A stretch of DNA of 64,000 nucleotides from Viscum album (taxonomy: Eukaryota > Streptophyta > Magnoliopsida > Santalales > Viscaceae): positions 1,262,625,424 through 1,262,689,423 of the forward strand of contig OY728147.1 of assembly GCA_963277665.1 (NCBI GenBank). The letters run 5' to 3'. The translations under genes were made by a program, and so were the position numbers. Under the pieces are notes generated by a model that had not been told where the DNA came from, searched no databases, and worked only from the letters and a program-made list of their open reading frames with translations. Each line of letters opens with the position of its first letter. Within the stretch, counting starts at the first letter, position 1. Below are positions 1 through 12,455 of this stretch, piece by piece.

Positions 1-664
1 CCTGGACAACCCCCTCCACCCTCCACACAAGACCTTGTATAGTCCCTCCTCCACCCTCCACCTAGGTTATTATATAACCCCTACACCCTCCTTCATGGTC
101 CCCGGATAGCCCCCTGGACACCCCTAGATAGCCCTCACCCTCTTCCTTGGACCCCAGACAGCCCCCCCCGGACATCCCCCCACGCTCCTCCTCGGTCCCT
201 GAAAAGTCCCCAGGACATCCCCCCATACATCCACCCCACCCTCCTCCCTGGACCCCAGACAACCCCCCGGGCACCCCCCAAATAACCCCTGGACTGCCCC
301 CGAATAGCCCCCCGAACAGCCCCTGGTTAACCCCCCACCCTCCTCCTTGGTCCCCGAACAGCCCCCCCCCCACCTCCTTGGTCCCCGGATGACCCCCAGA
401 CAAACCCCTCCTCCTTGCCCCCGGGCAGCCCCCCCATCCTCCTTGGTCCACAGACACCCCCCAGATAGCCCCCCACCCTCCTCCCTGGACCCCAAACAGC
501 CCCCCAGCCTCCTCCCTAGACCCCGAATAACCCCCAGATAGCCCCCCACCCTCCTCCTTGGTCCCTAGACAGCCCCTCGGACATCCCCCCACCCTCCTTG
601 TACCCCGAATAGCTCCCCGGATAGCCCCCCACCCTCCTCCTTGGACCCCGGACAGCCTCCCAGA
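1..664. repeat. GC-rich minisatellite A0 (C-rich on + strand)
   Basis: Imperfect tandem units of roughly 30-36 bp built from CCCCCACCCTCCTCC, TTGGTCCCC or TGGACCCC, and GACAGCC. It is very C-rich against AT-rich surroundings. Long reading frames here on both strands (Pro-rich on plus, Gly-rich on minus) arise from stop-free low-complexity sequence and are not genes. Related to blocks A1-A5 of CACTA-B by composition and by the TGGAC/GACAGCC words. Confidence 0.85.
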
Positions 665-1075
665 CTTGAATAACATTTTCCTTTTGTACCACTGTGTATG
701 CAAGTTAATGAGACTCATATGCCTTATGTATAATTCTATTACAAGTTGATTAAATGTTATACCTCATGGATGATATGTAATTGTAGGCATGTTGATTTCA
801 CATGCCTTTTTTATTTCTATGATCATGCAATGTTATTTAGGATTATTATATTTTTTTATGTCTTGAAATATATGAATTTCTTGGTAAGATTATCAATTCA
901 TGATCATCAAATGCATGTGATTATATTCTTCAATTTGAATAAAATCCTTGTTGTACATTCTCCATGTTATGTGAATTATGCCTTGTTTGATTTGGTTTAC
1001 TTGTTAATTGTTAGGATAAGACATGGGTTACAAGTTATGGACGCATGGATGGACTCGTCATGCTTAGGGAGAACG
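665..1075. other. AT-rich spacer, no gene recognised
   Basis: Non-repetitive AT-rich sequence between minisatellite A0 and the 183-bp satellite, presumably internal CACTA-A sequence. The open frame running through it into the satellite shows no recognisable domain. Confidence 0.5.
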
Positions 1076-4000
1076 ATCCATGAGTCATATGTGACGTGTA
1101 TGAGTCAACCCCGCAAAAAACTGAGCCACAGTTTGGCCAAGACTACTCGAACTGTATCTCTTTTGTTAAAAATGTACTAAATTGTAAGTGAAATCAACAA
1201 CTGACATATGGGAAACGGACCAAACGCCTTCGGATTCTATTGAAACGTTAGGAAAATTATCCATGGGTCATATGTGATGTGTATGAATCAACTCTGCCTT
1301 AATCCGAGGCACCGTGTGGCCGGGACCACCCAAACTGCCTCTCTTTTGTTCAAAATGGACAATATTTTACCTACATACGCCAAACCGATCAAACAGATTC
1401 TGATTGTGTTTAAACTTTATGAAAATTATACCTGGATCATATGTGACGTGTACGAGTCAACCCCGCCTCAATCCGAGGCCCGGTGTGGCCAACACTACAC
1501 AAAGTGCCTCTCTTTTTTTAAAATGTATTTAATTTTAAGTGAAAACAACAACTAACATACGAGAAACTGACCAAACGCCTACAAATAATGTTGAAACTTT
1601 AGGAAAACAATCCATGAGTCGTATGTGACGTGTAAGAGTCAACCCCGCCTCAATCTGAGTCCTGTTGTGGCCGAAACCACTCAAAGTGTCTCTCTTTTGT
1701 TTAAAATGAACTTAATTTTAAGTGAAAACAGCAACTGACATACGCCAAACTGACCAAACACCTACGGATTCTATTGAAACTTTAGGAAAACGATCCATGG
1801 GTCATATGTGACATGTACGGGTCAACTCCGCCACAAACCGAGCCACGATGTGGCCGAGACCACTCAAACTCTCTCTCTTTTGTTCAAAATGGACTAAATT
1901 GTAAGTGAAATCAACCACTGACATACGGGAAACGGACCAAAAGAATTCAGATTCTATTGAAACGTTAAGAAAATGATCCATGGGTCATATTTCAAGTGTA
2001 TGAATCAACTATGCCTTAATCCTAGGTGACGTGTGGCCGGGACCACTCAAACTACCTCTCTTTTGTTCAAAATAGATAATATTTTACGTACATACGCCAA
2101 ACCGAGCAAACGGATTCGGATTGTGTTTAAACTTTATGAAAATCATACCTGGATCATATGTGACGTGTATGAGTCAACCCTGCCTCAATCCGAGGCCCGG
2201 TGTGGCCGACACCACTCAAAGTGCCTCTCTTTTTTTAAAATGTATTTAATTTTAAGTGAAAACAACAACTGACATACGAGAAACCGACCAAAAGCCTACG
2301 AATTATGTCGAAACATTAGGAAAACAATCCATGCGTTATATATGACGTGTAAAAGTCAAACCCTCCAAAAACTGAGCCACGGTGTGGCCAGGACTACTCA
2401 AAATGTATCTCTTTTGTTAAAAATGGACTAAATTGTAAGTGAAATCAACAACTGACATACGGGAAACGGACCAAACGCCTTAGGATTCTATTGAAACTTT
2501 AGGAAAAGGATCCATGGGTCATATGTGATGTTTACGAGTCAATATCGCCTCAATTCGAGCTGTGGTGTGGCCGGAACCACTCAAACTATCTCTCTTTTGT
2601 TTAAAATAGACATAATTTTAAGTGAAAACAACAACTAACATACGCAAAACCAACCAAACGACTTCTTATTCTGTTGAAACATTACAAAAATGATCCATGG
2701 ATCAAATGTGATGTGTAAGAGTCAATTCTACCTCAATCCGAGCTGCGGTGTGACCGGGACCACTCAAACTGTCTCTCTTTTGTTCAAAATGGACTAAATT
2801 GTAAGTGAAATCAACAACTGACATACGGGAAACTGATCAAAGACCTTATTATTCTATTTAAATTTTAGAAAAATGATCCATGGGTCATATGTGATGTGTA
2901 CGAGTCAACCCCACCTCAATCTGAGGCACCGTTGGGCCGGGACCACCCAAACTGCCTCTCTTTTGTTCCAAATGGACAATATTTTATGTACATACGCCAA
3001 ACTGATCAAACGGATTCTGATTGTGTTGAAACTTTAGGAAAATCATTCATGCCTCATATGTGACATGTATGATTCAACCCCACCTAAATCCAAGGCCCGG
3101 TGTGGCCGAAACCACTGAAAGTGCCTCTCTTTTTTTTAAATGTACTTAATTTTAAGTGAAAACAAAAACTGACATATGGAAAACCGACCAAACACCTACA
3201 AATTCTGTTTAAACTTTAGGAAAACAATACATGGGTCATATGTGATGTGTACAAGTCAACCATGCCTCAATCCGAGCCACGGTGTGGCTAGGACCACTAA
3301 AACTTTCTCTCTTTTGTTGAAAATGGACTAAATTGTAAGTGAAATCGACAACTGTCATACGGGGAACTGACCAAACGCCTTCAGATTATGTTTACACTTT
3401 AGGAAAAAAATCCACGGGTCATATGTGATGTGTAAGAGTCAATACCACATCAATCCGAGGCACGGTGATGCCGACACCACCCAAACTGTCTCTCTTATGT
3501 TAAAAATGGACAATATTTTACATACATATGCCAAAATGATCAAACAGATTCTGATTGTGTTGAAACATTAGGATAATGATTCGTGGCTCATATGTGACAT
3601 GTACGAGTCAACCCCGCCTCAATCTGAGGCCCGGTGTGTCCGACACCACTCAAAGTGTCTCTCTTTTGTTTAAAATGGAAATAATTTTAAGTGAAAACAA
3701 CAGTTGACATACGCCAAACCAACCAAACAAATTAGGATTCTATTTAAACTTTAGGAAAACGATCCATGGGTCATATTTGATGTGTACGAGTCAACCCTAC
3801 GTCAATCCAAGCCACGGTGTGGCCAGGACCACTCAAAATGTCTCTATTTTTTTCAAAATGGACTAAATTGTAAGTGATATCAACAATTGACATACATGAA
3901 ACAGACCAAATACATTCTAATTCTTTTTACACTTTAGGAAAACGATCCATGGGTCATATGTGACGTGTACGAGTCAACCCCTCCTCAATACGAGTCACCG

Positions 4001-4175
4001 TGGGGCTGGGACCACCCAAACTACCTCTCATTTGTTCAAAATGGATTAATATTTTACCTACATATGCCAAACCGATCAAACGGATTTTGATTGTGTTGAA
4101 ACTTTAGGAAAATGATCCATGGATCATATGTGATGTGTACCAGTCAACCCAGCCTCAATTCGAGGCATGGTGTGG
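1076..4175. repeat. Satellite of 183/169-bp monomers with higher-order structure
   Basis: Eighteen head-to-tail monomer starts (ATCCATGGGTCATATG or variants) at 1076, 1259, 1428, 1610, 1793, 1976, 2145, 2327, 2510, 2693, 2876, 3045, 3227, 3410, 3579, 3762, 3945 and 4115; the last monomer is truncated. Spacings are only 182-183 or 169-170 bp. The short form lacks about 14 bp after AATATTTTAC. Each unit also has CTCAATCCGAGGC, GGTGTGGCC, CTCTCTTTTGTT and CATACGCCAAACCGA. The two similar reading frames at 1274-1555 and 2033-2272 are by-products of the repeat. The array lies inside CACTA-A. Confidence 0.93.
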
Positions 4176-4432
4176 CACTTATTGAGTCACAAGTGATGAG
4201 ACTCCTATGAAAATACCTTTTCACCATATATTATAAAAGTGGTTGTCGTATGAAGATTGAAATGGGTGTAAATAATATTTGATTTATTGAAACTCTGATT
4301 CAACTATACTGGATGATTTTTGTCATATGAAGATTCAAAGAGGAAATTATTCACCATGACTCTAATCAAATAGGTGGTGTTATTTTTTGTTGTTTTAAGT
4401 CTGTCACAATTTTTAGTGCTGTTTTTTATGCA
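4176..4432. other. AT-rich spacer before the CACTA-A end
   Basis: Non-repetitive sequence between the truncated last satellite monomer and the CACTA-A terminal region. It ends in a pyrimidine-rich tract followed by TTTTTTATGCAG, which resembles a 3' splice site. Confidence 0.4.
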
Positions 4433-4471
4433 GGTGTATGCACTGGAGGGGCTACTGGAGGGGCTGCTGTG
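4433..4471 (+). pseudogene. Possible last exon of the CACTA-A transposon gene
   Basis: After a TTTTATGCAG acceptor-like site there is a short GC-richer stretch with repeated GGAGGGGCT. One frame reads GGATGGAA and continues a few residues to a stop just before the subterminal palindromes. CACTA-B has a similar GC-rich exon-like piece (GGTGGAATTGATGC repeated) at 40115-40205 in the same position relative to its end. It may be the last exon of the CACTA-A gene, but no domain is recognisable and the boundaries are approximate. Confidence 0.3.
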
Positions 4472-4493
4472 CAACAATTCTGGAAATACTGAA

Positions 4494-4975
4494 TACCAAC
4501 GGTTGTAAACCGTTGGTATACTTTGAGAAAGAATTATACCAACGGTTCAATAAACCGTTGGTAAAAAACCATACTTAAACATATCCCCACGGTTTCATTG
4601 AAACCGTTGGGAAAACATCTATACCAACGGTTTAAAACCGTTGGTATAAGATCAAAACCATTGAATTCCCAATAGTTTTATGAAAACCGTTGGGAAAAAT
4701 ACTATACCAACGGTTGTGAACCGTTGGTATAAGATCATAATTATAGTATTCCCAACGGTTTAGAACCGTTGGGTAAACCTATACCAACGGTTCTTGTTGA
4801 ACCGTTGGCAAATCCATACATAGAGTGGGCTATAGCAACGGTTTACTACAAACCATTGGTATATATCTTTACCCACGCCTTACTTCCCTATGGTTTGGAC
4901 AACCGTTGGTATAGAATATACCAACGGTTCTCCAGCCTATACCAACGGTTCTAAACCATTGGTATATCCTTTATT
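4494..4975. promoter_or_regulatory. CACTA-A right subterminal repeat region
   Basis: About ten imperfect palindromes of 25-30 bp at roughly 40-bp spacing. Each pairs CCAACGGTT with AACCGTTGG around a short loop; the first is at 4494-4518. ACC-type (TACCAACGG) and CCC-type (TTCCCAACGG) palindromes tend to alternate. In En/Spm such subterminal repeats bind the TNPA protein; here that role is inferred from position. The AACGG core also matches the plant MSA element bound by three-repeat MYB factors. Confidence 0.8.
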
Positions 4976-4985
4976 TCCAGTAGTG

Positions 4986-7900
4986 ATTTGAGACAAGGGA
5001 ACCCAATTTTGGAGATTTTGCAGACATATTAATTCACCTGATCACTGATCACATATGTGTTAGCTTATTATACGAAGGAACCTGCTATGAATAACAAAAA
5101 TAGTACATGAATAATTAAAGAATGAGTTATTTATTTCAATTTCCATCATGAGTAAGATCCATATATTTCATTTATTTAATATGATCTGAATATTAAATTA
5201 TAGGATGTTTTCATATATATAACTAACCAAGATCAAAAGACTGGGATATGACATTCCTATTCTAGTGATAGATACCCCTACTTATTAACTGCTAAATAAA
5301 GAATATTCTATCTAGGGGAATGATCATGAGGTGACTTCTTAGGGTGAGTGGGGTGCAATACCTTTTTTCGATATATATTGAGCATACACAACTCCTATAG
5401 TGTAGGAGGAAATTACTCCACTACATATTAAGCTTATTATTTTAGTAGGAGGGTTAATCATACACATAGGCTGGTAATATTCTACATGATCCAGTGATAG
5501 ATACACCCATGTTCTTGAGAAAACCTAACAATTAAGTGATATATGACTCATTAGGTACTATAGTTTCATTATGTTTTCATGTTTAAGTACCTATAGATTA
5601 GTTAATACTGCTGGAATCAAGCCTTATATTGGGTGAAGTGAGTCACTTCTTGTATTTGATCATTCAAAATCATGATGAGGATATTATACCATTTAAATAG
5701 TTCAAGCTACACTTTCTTAAAGAATTCGATGAATAAAAATTTAGATCCTTGTAAATGGAATGGTTGTTGGAGTTGAAAAAATATAAAATGTTTAGGGATG
5801 AGTATAATTTGAAATTCGATGATCCCATGAGGTGCTACCTCACCATGATCATTGAATTATTCTTCAAAGTAATTATGATGGGTCATGGAATCCAAAGATA
5901 CATTCAAACAATATTGGTTATACTCTATACCTTCACAGATTCTAGGGTTTTGTAGAAATACACATTGATAGAGAAAATTTTAATAAAGATATAGTAGGTA
6001 TCAAGTAAAGGTAGTTTCTACCCAAGAGTGGAATCATTAAATATGTCATACTAACATCATAAATTGAGGTAATAATGATATAAGAATGAAAATTGGGACC
6101 TATATTTTATGAGGAATGATAGATCAAGTATTTGTTTGAGGATCTATTCCACTTGGGAATAAGCCTTTCCATACATGAAGAGGACTGATCGATATAGTGT
6201 GAGAATTCCCAACCATTCGTATAGTGAATCATAGACAGGTATTAAGGGATCCTTATTATTAGAGGAAATATCATGACCGGGGACCTCTTCGAGGTATAAG
6301 GTTCAGTCCTATAGATGGTGGTTTTGATAGAGGAGCTAATGAGTTTTCAAGAGGAGGAGCAAGATGTTGAGACTAAGAGTTTTTGAGGTGTTTTTGAAGA
6401 TGTAGGATGTTTATATGAAAGATGTTAAGAATATATTATCATTCATGGGTTAATAAAAAATTATCAATTATTATTAATATTTAAAATAATGGGATATTGA
6501 AAAAACTATTCTTGACCATGATCTTCAGATGAATTAGTTTGAATGAAGATTTTTCAGCATAAAAAACAGGCAAAAATGATTTTCATTTTGTAAAAAAATC
6601 ATTTGAAAAAGTTTTTCGTGAAAATAAATATGAATATTATTTATAGTTATGAATGTTTCCAACATCATGAGTTATAAAAAACATATGATCTATGTGTGTA
6701 TTAGAAGGAAGGAGAAATACTTTATAAGTGTGCGAACATCCTTTGTGATGGATTTTTGGTGAAGTCTATTGAACATAAGAATATTGTAACATAAGAAATG
6801 AATGATACTGAAGAATAAAATTGGATAAATCCAAAATTAAATTAAATACAATAATAAAAATTCATCAGATGAATTCCATCACAAAATTCTTTTTATACAG
6901 TGTCTATAAAAAAAACATCTATGAAGTTATGAAAATGAAGTTGGTTCTGGGTGATTAGAAGAATTTTTTATATAATGATCATCATATAGAGGTTTGTGAA
7001 TAAAAAAATTAAAAGAGAGTTCTGATACATTTCATTAGACACAGGAAGAGTTTAGGAAAGACATTTGAGATGTTTTGATGATGTTTTCAAAGGAACAATT
7101 GGGTTTGGATTATTTATTTTAATTACTTGTTAAAAAATTTTATGAGACAAACCTTCAATGCCAAAATGGTGTATATTTCCAAAGTTATTAATGATACTTT
7201 CATAAAATTATCAATTATTTTGAATCTATGTTGATATTTAAAATTTAACAATATCATGAGAGGATGTTCTTTTATTCTCTTCTAGTTTGAAGTATGTTTG
7301 TTGAAGGGGGTAGTTTCTTGAATTTATGAGAAGTTTCAAGAAATCTCTAGAACCCTTGTGAAGTATCTGAGATAATTATATAGAGTAGGTTATTTGAATT
7401 TAATTTTTCCACTAATAGGGAAATAAAATTTGAAATAAATCCCTTTCTCCTTCTAATGAATTTATCAAAAATATTTATTTATAGTACAAATTTTGTACTA
7501 TTCACAAGTTCAAGAATCTGATGTTTAGTAGAATTAGTTTTTTATAGAGATAAAAGATGAAAATTTGGAAGCAAATGTTTGAGGAAGAAGTTTCCAACCA
7601 TGGAATGTCTTGGTGGAATAAGAAGAAGATGATGGTGAGGAATAGTGGAATATTGATCTTGGGGAATAGATATAATTCTATAGATAAAAATTAATATCAT
7701 GTTTAATTATAGAGAAAAGAATAAAAAAGTTTTTAAAATTATGAGAAGGCATCACATGAACTTTTCCAAATAAATAAATTGGACAAAGATATTAGATGAC
7801 TAGTTAAATAATGTATTTTTATACTCACATCTTAGAAGGATGTTAGATCCTACTATTGGGAAATAAATTGAAGTAGAATTATTTTATGAGAAGATATAAA

Positions 7901-8332
7901 GCCAATCATGTTCAAAAAATATATTGAAAATAGATTAAACCTATTGCTGACAGTTTTTAAAGTTTTTACAAAATAAGCGTAACATCTATATTAGTAAAAA
8001 GATCATACGGAATTTTTTATTTATCATAGAGAAATAACAGTTTAAGGATAATCCATGATTACTGTAACAACATAAAAAATGATAATTTCTTTTTGGATTT
8101 TTTGTATTGGATTATTTCTGAACCATTCCATGGACTAGCTACTCTTACTGAGTAGTGAACCTTGTAAATTTTTGTGTTCCTATGGAATGTGTTTTTGTGT
8201 TTTTTAGAAATGTTATATATCCTTAATGGGTGGTGAATTTTATTTCATTAGAGAAAATGTGTAAGACGAAAATATCACCAATTCACCCCACATGCTTCTC
8301 AATGATCACAAAGATAGGGTTGATACATTTCA
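4986..8332. mobile_element. Decayed transposon sequence including the 3' part of a Ty1/copia 5' LTR
   Basis: The right end resembles a Sirevirus/Maximus-type copia LTR: ACCAATTCACCCCACATGCT at about 8277 corresponds to the CACC-AATTCACCCCC motif near the LTR 3' end, and the segment ends at TTTCA just before a Met-tRNA primer site. LTR-like sequence can be followed back to about 7300, where a purine tract GAAGGGGGTAGT precedes it; the true LTR start is not resolved. From 4986 to about 7300 I see only AT-rich sequence with short frames (for example 5755-5955) and no recognisable domain. Confidence 0.45.
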
Positions 8333-8334
8333 AG

Positions 8335-8345
8335 TGGTATCAAAG
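8335..8345 (+). other. Copia primer-binding site (tRNA-Met type)
   Basis: TGGTATCAAAG differs at one position from the usual plant TGGTATCAGAG complementary to initiator-Met tRNA. It lies two bases after the LTR end TTTCA and marks the start of the internal region. Confidence 0.6.
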
Positions 8346-9540
8346 TTATGGTTTCATTCAATTATTGTTTTCTAATGTTTAAAGTATAGATTTGATTCCT
8401 TATATGATTATAATTTTATGAAAAACAAGTGGATTAGCGGTTTTTATTGAAGGGACTATCATATTTTGAAAGATATAACATTTACTTATCATATTCCCCT
8501 TAGTTATGATTTTATTGAAGCAACTACATACATATTACTTCCTCATGTAGAGAACATTCCCCTAATAGAATCTGATAATAAATTTTTCAGAATTATGGGC
8601 GAGCCATAAGGTATATACATTCCTCACTCACTGAAATCTAGTGTCTTATAGTTAAGTTAGTTGGAATAGATAAATTCACATGTTAAAATCTAAAGACCAT
8701 ATACGATGGAAATAAAAAATTGAAATTAATGCTACCAATACAATAAATAAAGTATAAAGATATTAATATAGGTAATTATGGATCTGTTGGTGACTTATTT
8801 ACATGTGTGAATGACATTGTAAGAACTATAATATGTCTTGGTGAGAAATTTTAATATCCAACCATTTTTTGAAAAGATCTAATGAATTATTCATGATAAA
8901 TTTTTTGTAAATGCTTAATCATTGGAAGATAGAGATCCAAAAACTCTCTCTCCTGAATTTTTACATAGAACTATCATTACATACAAAATGAGAAGAGAAA
9001 AGTTATGAGGAATACAGAAAATATCGATTAAGAAATTTACTTCAAATCATCCAATAAAGGGAAATATAATAATGTTATTGAAAAAGAAGAAGTTCTTGAC
9101 TTTAACATCAGACAAGAGTTTAGTAATATTTATGATAAATAAATTTATTTGTTTTCAAAATCATGAAAATAAGAATATTAAATTACAAAGGGAAGATAAT
9201 GATTAAATGTTTTGGTTGCAGAGTTATTCTATATTTTTTTTATAAATTGTCTTTGATGAAAGGAAGTTAAATAAAGTGTCAAACACGATAGAAATTCAAG
9301 AATATACCTTATGATAAATAGAGAAAAATCAAAGTCTTATGCAATGGGGGAAGGATAAGATGTTCTATTAATAAAAAATGAGAAACTATTCTTTCAAAAG
9401 TGACGAGCATGATGACAATGAAGATGAGACCAAAAAGATCAGTGATGATGCTATTGGAAAATTTTCTTTTACAAAATTGAATGATGAAAAATTCAATAGT
9501 GATTAAATTTATAGTTTAGATGAATAATAAGTACAAATAA
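8346..9540 (+). pseudogene. Ty1/copia gag remnant, interrupted by Gypsy-1
   Basis: This segment lies directly downstream of the copia primer site, where gag is expected. Broken plus-strand frames can be read; near 9395-9530 an acidic, lysine-rich stretch (SDEHDDNEDETKKISDDA) resembles the linker of Sirevirus-type Gag proteins. Many stops and frameshifts make it non-functional. The frame is cut at 9540 by the left LTR of Gypsy-1. A Lys/Glu-rich reading after about 62,890 could be the other half. Family assignment rests on position and composition and is tentative. Confidence 0.45.
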
Positions 9541-12437
9541 TATAGTGATCAAAATTCTCATTATAGGACTATTACATCATTTTTAGGACAAAAAATATAA
9601 TACAGATACAAGTCCAATAAAAAAAGATTTAGTGGCTTGGGAAAATTAGGTAAATATATAACTTCTACATAATATAAAATAAACATTTATTTAAAGACTT
9701 CAACTTGATCATTAAAATCTCACATTATCTATATTATATGTAATCACTTCAGGATATACATCCATGAAAGGGGTCAACAAAAATCCCAATAATTGATAAA
9801 TAAGGGAAATGATTCAATATAACATGGGTTAAAATAATCACCCTCATCATATCATATGCATTAGACCATAATAAGAATTATAAAGGAAACATGTTATAAA
9901 GTCAGGGAATATGGAAATGTATAAAAATGATACATCATGTAATAGTGGTTGAGTACCAACACATAGTTGTGAATAATTCTAGCATCATGTTCACACATAA
10001 CCTATGTGTATAATCAAAACATCATAATTTTTAATAAATATAGAACCATGTTCATTTATATTACAAATAATCTCATGAGATACATAATATTATCCCATAC
10101 ATTGTAATTCTATATAATTCAGGGCCCACCCATCACATCAAAGTTTTTACATAATAATGCAGGCTGCACAGAACATATGAAAATCATAGTCATAAACTAC
10201 CCTAGGGAAATTTATATGTTTCATGAGGATTTTATCAAGAACAAATTAATGAATAATATTTTGGGTGTCCAAAAGAAAAATGTAGATCATAATTTGGAAT
10301 AAGATATTATTTTTTATTTGGATAAGAAACAAAATATCAAGAGTCAAATCTTTTTCTTGGAATGAAATGTATTTTTAGAAAATAATTGTTTTTTTTAAAG
10401 ATGAAGGTGGAAACATATATACCCCTTAAAAAATTGAATATTAATGAAATGATATTTAATTAACTTTAAATGAATATCTATACTAATATTTATGTGAATG
10501 AAGGAAGACCCAAAGAAAGGGAGTTGGGTTTGGGAATACCCTTACCTTAATTCCCAATTTATTTCATCACTTTTGTGCCTCTTGAATAATAAACATATAT
10601 TTATTAAAACATTGATACTATGGTGAATTATTTTATATTTTACCAGTATTTATCAATTATATAAATTTTATTATATTTATTAATTTACTTGGTAATATGT
10701 TATTCATTTTGATATCAAGTTTTTCATTAAAATTTCTCATTATTCCGCTATTTTTCCACTTTGTCCAATATAAATTATAAATTAATATAACTAATTCTCA
10801 AAGAATATAACACATATTATTAAATTTTTATATATTAGAAACAATTTAAAATATCCATCCATGATTATTTTTATATGTGTTGACATGGAAATGTCTCCAT
10901 AGGTGCTTAACCGACTTTTGATAGGACATTGTCAGGAGAGTGGGAAAGGGAAGTTCAAAATTTATATATATAGTAATCGTGATACTTATAGTAGGTTTAC
11001 ATCATTAATATAATTTTGAATTAATTCCTAATTAATTTTAAATGTGTTTTTTGTGAAAGGGTTGGTGAGAAAATTAATATATTAAGAACAATAAATAAAA
11101 AGAAGAAGAGTTTATTGAAACTTACTTAATGCTTGGTGTATCATCTCTTATACACCACTTCATCTCTTTTGATTTTTGGAGTTGGTATACTATAGAAAAT
11201 AACTAGGTATTATAATGATCTTGAAAAGGTTAGTATTGGTAAAATGGGAGATGAGTGTTCTTACAAGGGGAGGTAGAGGGGTTATTTATTATTCAGGATA
11301 AGGGTATTTTTACAATAAAATATTCAATAAAATATTATATAAAGGTAAAAACTTTAATAGTGATTTTTTGAAAATATAAATTATATATAAATATAATATA
11401 ATGGGTTTGAGACTCTAAATATATTTTATATTTCAAACACAATAGTTTATTAAAACGAAGTCTTGAAAAAAAATTTAAATTTTTATTTTAAGAAATCACT
11501 TTTGACTCTAGGTTTTGGAAAGTTCTTTCTATGTTTGTAAATTAAGTGCACTATACTATAAGGTCTAATTTATGAAATAAAATATACCATATCCAACACA
11601 CAATTTCTAGAAATTATTATTCAATTTTTTAATCAGGAATGATGTAATTTAAGATACACCAGTTATGTGAAAAAATTATATTTCTACTATTCACCCAAAA
11701 ATTGAAGTCTTTCCGAAAATTACCAAAAAATAACTCTTCAAAAATTTTGATGTTAAGATATCAAAAATGAAAGTAATTTTATCAAAACAAATTTCTATCG
11801 TACATAATTTTAATTTTTAATTTAAAAATTACGTTTTTTATGAAATACATTAAAATACATTCTTTTAAAATGTGCTTATATTTTCTTTCAGTTTTTAATC
11901 ACAATATTTATTTTTAGAAATTATAATATATATATTTACTTAAATTAATAATGATAAATATTATTTATATCAAAATTTATTATTTTGAGGTAAAATTACT
12001 ATTCCAAAAGTTAGATTACCATTTTCAATGGGCTTGTTACTATTCCTGTGGTTACATTACATCATATATATATATAACTTCATTATTTCACTCAATAATA
12101 AATTCATCTCAAGGTTATATATTTACATTTTCTATAATGTTTCTTTTTTTACTAATATTTTTTTATTATCTTTAGTATTGGTATTAGGGGCGATGATTCT
12201 TGTTGATTAGGGTGATCTATATTTTCCCATTTTAGTTTTCCATTTTGTTTTTTTTGTTTAGTTATAGTGTTTAGAATTTTAAGTGGTTTCATTACTAATT
12301 AATTTAATATTATTTGTTAATGAAAAATGTTTCTTATTATATTATATATATTTTTTATGTGTATAGTGTTATATTATTTAATAAAACAAACATTTATTTC
12401 ATAAAAAAATATTACTAATAGACATCGAGTCGTTACA
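9541..12437 (-). repeat. Gypsy-1 3' LTR (2.9 kb)
   Basis: On the minus strand it begins TGTAACGACTCGATG at 12437, a start typical of plant gypsy LTRs, and ends at 9541 opposite TATAGTGATC. Its sequence is collinear with the split right copy: the segment around 9600-9700 matches 42000-42080 (TTAGTG-CTTGGGAAAATT), 10495-10545 matches 42890-42940, and 10970-12290 matches 61890-62880. Divergence between the copies is substantial, so the element is old. The two small frames at 11951-12210 are shadows. Confidence 0.85.
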
Positions 12438-12455
12438 TTATTCCCCACTTTAAAA
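12438..12455 (-). other. Gypsy-1 polypurine tract
   Basis: Minus strand reads AAAGTGGGGAATAA immediately before the LTR start TGTAACG. This is the expected plus-strand primer for gypsy reverse transcription. Confidence 0.75.

Larger units (their letters stand above)
1..4985 (+). mobile_element. CACTA-A: right part of a CACTA (En/Spm) DNA transposon
   Basis: The element ends at 4985 in CAGTAGTG, the reverse complement of the CACTACTG-type terminus of plant CACTA transposons. The last 500 bp hold dense CCAACGGTT palindromes like those of CACTA-B, and a GC-rich minisatellite lies at the left edge as in CACTA-B. The left terminus is outside the window, so the 3-bp TSD cannot be tested, and membership of everything from base 1 onward is inferred from the shared layout. 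No transposase coding is visible in this part, only a possible last exon near 4433. Confidence 0.7.

Noticed and set aside
746..1180. 144-codon frame as a small gene
   Set aside because: It runs from AT-rich spacer into the satellite, has hydrophobic low-complexity content and no recognisable domain.
1274..2272. Two similar proteins at 1274-1555 and 2033-2272
   Set aside because: They are the same satellite monomers read in frame 717 bp apart. Similarity comes from the higher-order repeat, not from gene duplication.
5260..5515. Repeated phrase around AGTGATAGATACCCC / AGTGATAGATACACCC
   Set aside because: Two short copies only, with no matching flanks; too little to call a repeat family or element end.
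12028..12210. Small membrane-protein-like frames at 11951-12210
   Set aside because: AT-rich LTR sequence yields Ile/Phe/Tyr-rich translations on chance frames; both lie inside the Gypsy-1 LTR.
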